Part shown: positions 7,685 to 13,458 of the stretch, one piece after another
How the letters are laid out: the number at the start of each line of letters is the position of its first letter
Numbering within the stretch: the stretch's first letter is position 1
DNA from: Campylobacterales bacterium
Lineage (GTDB): Bacteria > Campylobacterota > Campylobacteria > Campylobacterales > QNZT01
Direction of reading: 5' to 3'
Assembly: GCA_015663225.1 (NCBI GenBank)
Contig: DQSO01000023.1
Span: forward strand, 1-14,849
Length of the DNA stretch: 14,849 nucleotides
Position numbers and translations under genes: made by a program
Notes under the pieces: model-generated
Database searches by the model: none
Told to the model about the DNA's origin: nothing
The model's input: only the letters and a program-made list of their open reading frames with translations

Positions 7685-8031
7685 TAATCCTCTATAATCC
7701 AATCCATTGCATGGATCCTTTTGTTTGTCTCTTTTTTTATAGAGATACCTAAATAAACTACAAAAGCTAGTAGCAACATACCAAAAATCAAAAATAGATA
7801 TGACATGTTTTGTGATAAAGTGATACTTTGCTCAATAGTTTGAATAATCTCAGTTTTTATCTCCTGTGATGTATCTTTATTTACTAAATCAATTATTATC
7901 TTTACTTGATCAAGATTTTTTAAATATGCTAAAGAGTTATAAAAACTTATTGCTGACATAACAAAAAAACCAATCACAGATACCCAACTAAGCATTTTTA
8001 TTCTATTTTTAATATTTACTTTTTTATTCAT
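7684..8031 (-). CDS. Small two-helix inner-membrane protein between two bactofilins
   Basis: No family is recognised. The 115-residue protein has a basic N-terminus (MNKKVNIKNRIK), a first membrane helix (about 12-31), a polar loop of about 45 residues rich in I, Q, E and T (likely coiled or amphipathic helix), a second membrane helix (about 77-97), and a short charged tail. By the positive-inside rule both ends are cytoplasmic and the loop is periplasmic. It begins 9 nt after the upstream bactofilin, with AGGA about 8 nt before the ATG, and its TAA overlaps the next bactofilin's ATG. This strict sandwich suggests it acts with the bactofilins, perhaps as membrane anchor or as link to the periplasm. 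That role is inference from position only. Confidence 0.8.
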   Translation of the reverse strand: MNKKVNIKNRIKMLSWVSVIGFFVMSAISFYNSLAYLKNLDQVKIIIDLVNKDTSQEIKTEIIQTIEQSITLSQNMSYLFLIFGMLLLAFVVYLGISIKKETNKRIHAMDWIIED

Positions 8032-8040
8032 CTATTTTTC

Positions 8041-8850
8041 CTACTCATAATCAACATCAATTATTTTAGTCTCAGATTTTTTTTGCTCTATTGCTAGTGT
8101 AATTTGATTTAATTTTTGTTCATTCTCTTCACTATATTTTAACATACCTACTAAATTTTTTAGTACAGGATCATTGTCCATATTTCTTTTGATTAACTCT
8201 ATAATTTTTGATTCATAGTTTCTATATATTGCTACCTCTTTACTCATTTTTTCCACACTATCTTCATAATCATAATCAAATTGATGTTCACTTGAAAGTA
8301 TCTCTTTATAATTACTTATACTACCCTCAATCTTACCATCTCGTTTAGGCATACTATCAATAAATACATTTCCTCTAATGTAGCAATTTTTCTGTGTTTC
8401 TAATGCATGTGATGCAATACTTCCATCTATTGTTCCATTTACAACAGAAATTTTAGCTTGAATTACACTCTTGGCATGACCATTTTTATCTATAAATATA
8501 CCTTCACTTCCAATAGAACCAAATACATATCCATCTATATAGACTTTTTTTACATTGATATTACCTCGTACTTGTCCACCTTCATAAACTTCTAAATTTT
8601 TAGATTTTATTTTTCCCTTTGTTTTACCGTAAACGATAACACTTTTAGCTTGTATATTACCCTCTACAACTGCTTTTTTAGATATTATAACGGTATTATT
8701 TACCTTTATATCACCCTCAACTTTACTATCTATAAATAGCGGACTACCACTTATAAACTCCCCTATTATCTGTATGTTTTTTGTTATATGTGTAACACCA
8801 GTTTTAGATTTTTTTTTCTTCTTAAATGGTATTAAATCCATTAATGACAT
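8041..8850 (-). CDS. Bactofilin (first copy, with N-terminal membrane-targeting-like segment)
   Basis: This 269-residue polymer-forming cytoskeletal protein heads the operon. It opens with MSLMDLIPFKKKKKSK, a short hydrophobic patch followed by a run of lysines, which looks like a membrane-targeting segment as found in other bactofilins. The β-helix core spans about residues 25-180 with repeats such as FIDSKVEGDIKV, VVEGNIQAKSVIVYGKTKGKI and VYIDGYVFGSIGSEGIF. A long acidic and helical tail follows (about 185-269). A strong SD (AAGGAAG) and a promoter with both boxes precede it. The two bactofilins probably copolymerise or set filament properties between them. Whether they control cell shape, a flagellar pole structure or something else cannot be told from the sequence. 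Confidence 0.87.
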   Translation of the reverse strand: MSLMDLIPFKKKKKSKTGVTHITKNIQIIGEFISGSPLFIDSKVEGDIKVNNTVIISKKAVVEGNIQAKSVIVYGKTKGKIKSKNLEVYEGGQVRGNINVKKVYIDGYVFGSIGSEGIFIDKNGHAKSVIQAKISVVNGTIDGSIASHALETQKNCYIRGNVFIDSMPKRDGKIEGSISNYKEILSSEHQFDYDYEDSVEKMSKEVAIYRNYESKIIELIKRNMDNDPVLKNLVGMLKYSEENEQKLNQITLAIEQKKSETKIIDVDYE

Positions 8851-8887
8851 CTTCTTCCTTTATTGTTTCCAACTAATATTATTTCAT

Positions 8888-8917
8888 ATTATATCAAAAA
8901 GTGTGAATTTTTGTAAA
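8888..8917 (-). promoter_or_regulatory. Promoter of the bactofilin operon
   Basis: On the minus strand TTTACA (8917-8912; one mismatch to TTGACA) and TATAAT (8893-8888) are separated by 18 nt, and the -10 carries a TGn extension (TGATATAAT). Transcription would start near 8881, about 31 nt before the ATG. This is the best-formed promoter in the window. Confidence 0.6.
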
Positions 8918-8979
8918 AAATCATCCCTTATTTACTACATCGGCTAAACTAATAAATGTTTTATAGCAAGAATAGTTGT

Positions 8980-9054
8980 AGTTTAAAAAAAATTCCTATA
9001 TAATATATTAAATTAAACTAAAAAATTAATTTTTTTATAAGTTTAAAAAAAATT
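8980..9054 (+). repeat. Pair of 15-nt direct repeats with an AT palindrome in the rhodanese gene promoter/leader
   Basis: AGTTTAAAAAAAATT occurs at 8980-8994 and again at 9040-9054, exactly 60 nt apart. One copy is just upstream of the -10 box and one just upstream of the ribosome site. Between them a 16-nt perfect palindrome (AAAAAATTAATTTTTT) lies at 9020-9035. All of this is low-complexity AT sequence, so chance is a real possibility. It is the only structure seen in the 218-nt gap at 8851-9068 besides the two divergent promoters. Confidence 0.4.
8999..9004 (+). promoter_or_regulatory. -10 box for the rhodanese-LysM gene pair
   Basis: Plus-strand TATAAT at 8999-9004 predicts a start near 9011 and a leader of about 58 nt before the ATG at 9069. 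The surrounding DNA is very AT-rich, so neighbouring start points are possible. No clear -35 is seen. Confidence 0.45.
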
Positions 9055-9068
9055 TAAAGGATTTGTCT

Positions 9069-9710
9069 ATGAATTTACCTAAAAAATTTCTAGAGGGTAT
9101 CTTTGTTAGTTCGATTTTACTCTCTACTAGTAGTGCCTTGGAAGTTAATCTTACACCTGAGCTACCATATGTTGATATAGAGTTTGAAGGAAAGACTACA
9201 AGAATTGAAAGAATTCAAGATAAAAATAACAAACTAAAAAATAGTTATACTAAAACTTCAAGACCTTGTCCTCCATTTTGTATACAAAAGATTGAACCCA
9301 TAAAAGGTGTAAAATCAATTTCAGAGTTAGATGTAGTAAATTTCTTAAAAAATCAAGTAGCAGACAATGAAGGTCTTTTAATAGATGCAAGGTTACCTCA
9401 ATGGTATATACAAGGAACAATTCCTGGTGCTTTAAATGTACCGTTTAGTGTTTTATCCAAATCTTTAGGTGGTCAATATATAGACCAAATGCTTGAACTT
9501 TTTGGAGCAGAAAAAAGTGGTGGAAAATGGGACTTTTCAGATGCACTAGAACTTTTGATATTTGATAATGGTCCATGGTGTCAACAAGCAGTTGCTGCTA
9601 TGAAAAATCTTATTAAGCTAGGGTATCCTACTAGTAAGATAAAGTATTATCGAGGTGGTATGCAGTATTGGCAAATTTTAGGCATTAAAACAGTTAAACC
9701 AAATAAATAA
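9069..9710 (+). CDS. Secreted rhodanese-domain protein
   Basis: The 213-residue protein has a Sec signal peptide (MNLPKKF, a hydrophobic stretch to about residue 20, likely cleavage after SSA at 23), so it acts in the periplasm. A segment of about 60 residues contains CPPFC (C67, C71). The rhodanese domain (about 84-210) shows GLLIDARLPQWYIQGTIPGALNVPF, the fold's hallmark, and the active-site loop with C171 in NGPWCQQAVAAM, then KYYRGGMQYW. Rhodaneses move sulfane sulfur or bind persulfides; this loop is not the classical CRxGx[R/T], so sulfur-transferase activity is uncertain. The start is ATG at 9069, 7 nt after AAAGGA; an in-frame TTG at 9063 is too close to that site. It is cotranscribed with the LysM gene 18 nt downstream. 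Confidence 0.85.
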   Translation: MNLPKKFLEGIFVSSILLSTSSALEVNLTPELPYVDIEFEGKTTRIERIQDKNNKLKNSYTKTSRPCPPFCIQKIEPIKGVKSISELDVVNFLKNQVADNEGLLIDARLPQWYIQGTIPGALNVPFSVLSKSLGGQYIDQMLELFGAEKSGGKWDFSDALELLIFDNGPWCQQAVAAMKNLIKLGYPTSKIKYYRGGMQYWQILGIKTVKPNK

Positions 9711-9728
9711 TAAAATTAAGGAGTAAAA

Positions 9729-10586
9729 ATGAGTGATATTAAAGACGATTATTTAAAATTTAGAGTTGAAGAGGATGAGAGTAGTGGAAGTATGTTTAAT
9801 ACTATTATTAAGCTACTAGTGATATTGTTACTACTTATTCTTCTCGTAGTTCTTGGAGTAGTTGCATACAAGTATCTAAATAGTGATGCTAATTCTCAAT
9901 CTATATCAACAACATATTTACAACCTGTTACTGGGCAAGTAGTTGCACAGCCAACTAAGCAAGAACAAGTTACACAAGCAGTTGGTGCGCAAGTAGCAGC
10001 AAGTGGTGGTGTAAAAAAAGAGGATATTGCATTGATAGTTCAGAGTGTTTTAGCACAAATGAAAGCAGACGAAGCAACAAAACAGCCTCTTAGTTCCAAT
10101 CAGCAAGTAGTAAATGATGACAATAATGATCAAGAACTGTTAAGTAACCTTTCAAGTGCTCAAATGGATACACTTGATGAGCAAAATGTTAATATTTCTA
10201 ATATTAATAATGCTAATTATCAACAAGAAATAGATAATCAAAATAGCAAGAAGGTTGATAACTTCAATAAAGTTATCATTGAAAAAAATGCTGAAGTAAG
10301 TCAAGATGATTTATCTAAACTATATAATCAGTTAAATACTATTATGAAAAAAGATAAAAAGAAAACAAAGACCTCTAAGTATACTAAGATGATTTCTAAA
10401 GAGGTTAAAACAAGAGAAAATGCTATGAGGATTATTACAGTTAAATCTGGAGATAGTCTGTCTAAACTAGCTTTTAAAGCTTATGGCGAAACAAGTATGT
10501 TTTATAAGATATTTGAAGCAAATCCAGATATTGTTAAAGATCCAGATAAGATTTATATAGGACAAAGACTTAGAGTTCCAAGATAA
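9729..10586 (+). CDS. Inner-membrane protein with periplasmic LysM domain
   Basis: The 285-residue protein has an acidic cytoplasmic start (about 1-24), one strong membrane helix (about 25-48), a long Q/N/S-rich linker (50-232) and a C-terminal LysM domain (about 235-284: IITVKSGDSLSKLAFKAYG ... IYIGQRLRVP). LysM binds the glycan strands of peptidoglycan, so the protein bridges inner membrane and cell wall. Within the linker two short predicted helices look alike: EDIALIVQSVLAQMKAD (98-114) and DDLSKLYNQLNTIMKKD (193-209). No enzymatic domain is seen. The SD AAGGAG sits 5 nt before the ATG. It follows the secreted rhodanese gene and is divergent from the bactofilin operon, which suggests an envelope-organising role. 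That suggestion is inference. Confidence 0.85.
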   Translation: MSDIKDDYLKFRVEEDESSGSMFNTIIKLLVILLLLILLVVLGVVAYKYLNSDANSQSISTTYLQPVTGQVVAQPTKQEQVTQAVGAQVAASGGVKKEDIALIVQSVLAQMKADEATKQPLSSNQQVVNDDNNDQELLSNLSSAQMDTLDEQNVNISNINNANYQQEIDNQNSKKVDNFNKVIIEKNAEVSQDDLSKLYNQLNTIMKKDKKKTKTSKYTKMISKEVKTRENAMRIITVKSGDSLSKLAFKAYGETSMFYKIFEANPDIVKDPDKIYIGQRLRVPR

Positions 10587-10597
10587 TTGGAACTTTT

Positions 10598-10628
10598 AAA
10601 AAAGAGAGACTTTATAAAAAGTCTCTCT
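10598..10628 (-). terminator. Intrinsic terminator of rpsU
   Basis: A perfect 11-bp stem (AGAGAGACTTT at 10603-10613 pairing with AAAGTCTCTCT at 10618-10628) with a 4-nt loop is followed, on the minus strand, by a run of six T (10603-10598). It lies 10 nt after the rpsU stop. On the plus strand the hairpin follows the LysM gene by 16 nt but has no T-run, so it may only weakly stop transcription in that direction. Confidence 0.8.
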
Positions 10629-10637
10629 ATCAAAGAG

Positions 10638-10850
10638 TTATAGTCTTGATTCGTATCTTCTAAGCATATATAGCTTTTTAAGCATTTTCTTCTTAGCTGC
10701 AATTTTCTGTTTCTTTCTTTTTTCAGTTCCAGTTTCAAAAAACTTTCTTGCTCTTTTTTCAGTAACTATTAGATTTCTATCAGTTTGCTTTTTAAATTTT
10801 CTATACGCTTCTTCAAAAGATTCGTTAGGTTTTACAATAATACCAGGCAT
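10638..10850 (-). CDS. rpsU: Ribosomal protein S21
   Basis: This is the small basic 30S subunit protein bS21, which helps initiation by sitting near the 3' end of 16S rRNA. With the ATG at 10850 it has 70 residues: it opens [20 protein letters not shown] and ends [13 protein letters not shown], both typical of the epsilonproteobacterial family. The frame is open 21 nt further up to another ATG (10871), but the family's conserved start is MPGI, and GGTGGTG 5 nt before the ATG at 10850 can act as SD. It has its own -10 box in the 66-nt gap after the peptidase gene and a clear terminator, so it is mainly a single-gene unit. Confidence 0.95.
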   Translation of the reverse strand: MPGIIVKPNESFEEAYRKFKKQTDRNLIVTEKRARKFFETGTEKRKKQKIAAKKKMLKKLYMLRRYESRL

Positions 10851-10888
10851 TTTAACACCACCGCCTTTCATAAATATTTAGAACGACA

Positions 10889-10894
10889 ATTATA
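10889..10894 (-). promoter_or_regulatory. -10 box for rpsU
   Basis: Minus-strand TATAAT in the gap between the DUF882 peptidase gene and rpsU predicts a start near 10882 and a leader of about 32 nt. No clear -35 is seen. It allows S21 synthesis independent of the upstream genes. Confidence 0.5.
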
Positions 10895-10916
10895 TCTAAA
10901 ATTTCTTAAAAAATTA

Positions 10917-11459
10917 TTACCCTCTCCAGTATCTAATCGGTCCTGTATCAATATGAACAAAACCACTTTTTGGATAGTACCCTACTCCGCCAAGCTCTAG
11001 CATTCTTGCTAGTTTTAAAGTTTGTTTTACATATCTGTCTGATATATTAAAATCAATAGCTTTTGCTCTCACATGATAACTTCTCTTAGCTACTCCTTTA
11101 GAGTATCTTCTTAGTTTTTTATTTGTCTTTATACTTCTAAAACCTGATAGTATATCTACTGGTTTTTTAGAGTTACTAACAAGTTGTATACCATAGAGAA
11201 GTTGATAGAGATTTTTATCCATTTTTGCAGTTTCATTTTGTCTAAAGTCACGAAAAAAATGGTTTAATCTTTTAACTTCACTTTTTACATAGTGGTCTTT
11301 TGACCAAAAGGTAGATTTTATTGATTCACCTGTGTGTGAATTATGCAGTATAAGAGTTTTATCTATAGGCAGAGAGAGAGAAAAAAGTTCAGCTGGACTA
11401 ACTATAAATCCTGTTCCAACTATTAAGCTCTTTTTTAAAAATTCTCTTCTTCTGTTCAT
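10917..11459 (-). CDS. Tat-exported M15/DUF882 peptidase, MepK (YcbK)-type murein endopeptidase
   Basis: The 180-residue periplasmic protein opens MNRRREFLKKSLIVG, a textbook twin-arginine signal (RREFLK) with a hydrophobic stretch. The mature part is a zinc-dependent DUF882/peptidase M15 domain: SGFRSIKTNKKLRR (105-118, R108), SYHVRAKAIDF with H129 and D136, and GFVHIDTG with H169. These are the expected zinc ligands and substrate arginine. The closest known relative is E. coli MepK (YcbK), which cuts meso-DAP crosslinks in peptidoglycan; the same substrate here is inference. The start has an AAAGGA site 6-7 nt upstream, but that site is inside a 13-bp inverted repeat. It lies 59 nt after aspC on the same strand and may be cotranscribed with it. 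Confidence 0.88.
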   Translation of the reverse strand: MNRRREFLKKSLIVGTGFIVSPAELFSLSLPIDKTLILHNSHTGESIKSTFWSKDHYVKSEVKRLNHFFRDFRQNETAKMDKNLYQLLYGIQLVSNSKKPVDILSGFRSIKTNKKLRRYSKGVAKRSYHVRAKAIDFNISDRYVKQTLKLARMLELGGVGYYPKSGFVHIDTGPIRYWRG

Positions 11460-11493
11460 ATATATCCTTTACACACTTTAGTAAAGGATATAT
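11460..11493 (-). promoter_or_regulatory. RBS-masking hairpin before the DUF882 peptidase gene
   Basis: A perfect 13-bp inverted repeat (arms 11460-11472 and 11481-11493, 8-nt loop) ends one base from the peptidase start codon. In the mRNA the downstream arm is GTAAAGGATATAT, which contains the whole SD site AAAGGA. When folded, the ribosome site would be paired. No T-run follows, so it is not a terminator. The fold is read from sequence; regulation is inferred. Confidence 0.6.
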
Positions 11494-11518
11494 CGTCTAT
11501 TTAAATATTTACTTTAAT

Positions 11519-12682
11519 TTAGTAACTATTGCAAAAATCTATGATTCTTCCTATCCCCTCTTTTATAGTTGCTTCATCTGTTGCAAAAGATAGTCTTACA
11601 TATCCTTCACTACCAAAACCAACACCAGGAACAAGTGCTATACCTTTATCTTCTAAAAGTTTTGTACAAAATCCCATTGAATCATCTGTTACTGCCTTTA
11701 TATTGACAAATAGATAAAAAGCTCCATCAGGTTTTATAACAGAGAGTTTATCACTAGCATTTATTAAATCAACTGCTAGATCTCTTCTTTTTTTAAACTC
11801 TACTTTCATATCTTCTATATCTTTATCAGCACTTCCATTTAGTGCGGCAATAGCTGCATATTGAGTTATAGAGTTGATATTTGAAGTTGATTGAGATTGT
11901 AGCTTTCTAACTGCTTTATTTAACTCATCATTTACACTTGCCATATAACCAAATCTCCATCCAGTCATAGCAACAGACTTACTAAGCCCATTAATCGTTA
12001 TAGTTCTTTTAAACATATCATCACTAACACTTGCAACTGCTGTAAATTTTCCATCATATACTAACTTTTCATACATCTCATCTGAGGCAACCATAACATC
12101 AGTACCTTTTAAAACTTCACCAAGTGCTTCAATCTCTTCTTTTGTATAGAGTGCCCCAGAAGGATTTGATGGTGTTGTAAGAATAAGTAGTTTTGTTTTA
12201 GGTGTTAATGCCTCTTTTAACTGCCGTGGTGTTATTTTAAAACCATCACCATCTTTAGTTTCGACAACAACACTTTTACCACCACTATAAGTAACAAGCT
12301 CTGGATAAGTTACCCAGTAAGGAGCTGGAATTATTACCTCATCACCCTCTTGTATAAAAGCTTGAAAAAGATTAAATAGTGAGTGTTTTGCACCATTACT
12401 CACTAAAATATTCTTCGGCTCATAGTTAAGATTATTATCTCTTTTTAACTTATTTACAACCTCGTCAAGTAAAGATGGGATACCTGCAACTGCAGTATAT
12501 CTTGTATGACCATCATTGATGGCTTGTATCGCTGCATCTTTTATAACTTGTGGTGTTGTAAAGTCTGGTTCGCCTGCTGAAAAAGAGAGTATATCTTTCC
12601 CTTTGGCCTTTAACTCTGCTGCTAGTGTTGAGATAGCTATTGTCAGAGATTCCGATAAGGAGTTTATTCTATCTGTTAACAT
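11519..12682 (-). CDS. aspC: Aspartate aminotransferase (class I, PLP-dependent)
   Basis: This cytoplasmic enzyme transfers the amino group between aspartate and 2-oxoglutarate, linking nitrogen metabolism to the oxaloacetate pool. The 387 residues are usual for the bacterial Iβ subgroup. PLP and substrate residues are visible: W123 in PAPYWVTYP, N173 in PSNPSG, D201 and Y204 in ASDEMYEKL, catalytic K235 in NGLSKSVAMTGWRFGY, R243 in the same stretch, and R363 in YVRLSFA, which binds the substrate carboxylate. AAAGG lies about 8 nt before the ATG. Some enzymes of this subgroup also use prephenate or other substrates, so specificity is likely but not certain. The gene is divergent from the two-component system and followed by the DUF882 peptidase. 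Confidence 0.9.
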   Translation of the reverse strand: MLTDRINSLSESLTIAISTLAAELKAKGKDILSFSAGEPDFTTPQVIKDAAIQAINDGHTRYTAVAGIPSLLDEVVNKLKRDNNLNYEPKNILVSNGAKHSLFNLFQAFIQEGDEVIIPAPYWVTYPELVTYSGGKSVVVETKDGDGFKITPRQLKEALTPKTKLLILTTPSNPSGALYTKEEIEALGEVLKGTDVMVASDEMYEKLVYDGKFTAVASVSDDMFKRTITINGLSKSVAMTGWRFGYMASVNDELNKAVRKLQSQSTSNINSITQYAAIAALNGSADKDIEDMKVEFKKRRDLAVDLINASDKLSVIKPDGAFYLFVNIKAVTDDSMGFCTKLLEDKGIALVPGVGFGSEGYVRLSFATDEATIKEGIGRIIDFCNSY

Positions 12683-12706
12683 ATTATAACCTTTAAAATT
12701 TTACAA

Positions 12707-12712
12707 ATAATA
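12707..12712 (-). promoter_or_regulatory. Possible -10 box for aspC
   Basis: Minus-strand TATTAT (one mismatch to TATAAT) lies 24 nt before the aspC ATG, with a likely start near 12700. A TATAAT directly abutting the start codon cannot serve as its promoter. The 86-nt gap at 12683-12768 must hold promoters for both divergent units. Confidence 0.35.
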
Positions 12713-12745
12713 TCAAATATTTACTGAGTATTAATAGTGATTTAA

Positions 12746-12751
12746 TATCAT
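12746..12751 (+). promoter_or_regulatory. Possible -10 box for the two-component system
   Basis: Plus-strand TATCAT (one mismatch to TATAAT) lies 17 nt before the response regulator ATG. It would leave a very short leader of about 10 nt with the SD AAGGGG partly at its start. No convincing -35 is seen, so the call is weak. Confidence 0.25.
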
Positions 12752-12768
12752 ATAGAAAAGGGGTTATT

Positions 12769-13458
12769 ATGATAAAAGTTTTAATGGTAGAGGATGACTT
12801 AGAACTTGCAGAAATCCTTACCGAATACTTAGAACAGTTTAGTATAGATGTAGATACAATAGATGATCCATTTCTAACTCTTCCTTCTCTTAGTGAAAAA
12901 AAGTATGATCTTGTAATATTGGATTTAACCCTGCCTGGACTGGATGGACTGGATATTTGTGTTGATATAAGAAAACGACACGATATACCTATTATAATCT
13001 CTTCAGCAAGGCATGATATACAAGATAAAATAGAAGCACTTGATCGGGGTGCTGATGATTATATGCCAAAACCTTATGATCCTAGAGAGCTTCAAGCTAG
13101 AATAAAAAGTCTATTAAGAAGAAAGCCGACAGCTACAAATAGTGAGGGTATGGAGAAAAAATCAACTGCCAATAGAGATATAGTCTATAATGAAGATAGA
13201 TATATCATGAGCTTAAAAGGTGAAGAGTTAACTCTAACTAAAGCTGAACTTGGAATCTTAAAATATCTACTTTCAAAACAATCAGCAGTTGTATCAAGAG
13301 ATGAGCTAATATACAATGTAGATGCAATTAGTGAAGATAGCACTAACAAAAGTATAGATGTAATTGTTGGAAGAATTAGACAAAAACTTGGAGATAATCC
13401 AAAAAATCCAACATATATTCACTCTGTTAGAGGTGTTGGGTATAAACTACTACTCTAA
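12769..13458 (+). CDS. OmpR/PhoB-family response regulator
   Basis: This 229-residue cytoplasmic transcription factor has a receiver domain (1-118) with D9/D10, phospho-acceptor D52 in VILDLTLPGLDG, S79 in ISSARH and K101 in MPKPYDP. A linker follows, then a winged-helix DNA-binding domain (about 135-229) with ELTLTKAELGILKYLL and SIDVIVGRIRQKLG leading to YIHSVRGVGYKL, the OmpR-family signature. AAGGGG lies 6 nt before the ATG. Its stop codon directly abuts the ATG of the kinase gene, which is surely its partner. The pair resembles the Campylobacterota ArsRS type (acid-responsive in H. pylori), judged mainly by the kinase. Target genes are unknown; the divergent aspC is one candidate by position only. 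Confidence 0.92.
   Translation: MIKVLMVEDDLELAEILTEYLEQFSIDVDTIDDPFLTLPSLSEKKYDLVILDLTLPGLDGLDICVDIRKRHDIPIIISSARHDIQDKIEALDRGADDYMPKPYDPRELQARIKSLLRRKPTATNSEGMEKKSTANRDIVYNEDRYIMSLKGEELTLTKAELGILKYLLSKQSAVVSRDELIYNVDAISEDSTNKSIDVIVGRIRQKLGDNPKNPTYIHSVRGVGYKLLL

Noticed and set aside
7681..7702. Longer second bactofilin starting at TTG 7702
   Set aside because: It would overlap the upstream gene by 19 nt and its first codons cover the AGAGGA ribosome site of the ATGs at 7684/7681.
9020..9035. AT palindrome as a transcription terminator
   Set aside because: The stem would be six A-T pairs with a 4-nt loop, too weak, and no gene ends before it on either strand.
8980..9054. Direct repeats as a CRISPR remnant or attachment site
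   Set aside because: There are only two copies, of low-complexity AT sequence, with no cas, integrase or recombinase gene in the window.
10603..10628. Hairpin as terminator of the plus-strand LysM gene
   Set aside because: The T-run needed for intrinsic termination is on the minus-strand side only (10603-10598), which fits rpsU. On the plus strand the stem is followed by ATCAAAG.
10851..10871. Longer S21 starting at ATG 10871
   Set aside because: S21 proteins of this group begin MPGI; the added residues (MKGGGVK) are encoded by the GGTGGTG ribosome site region.
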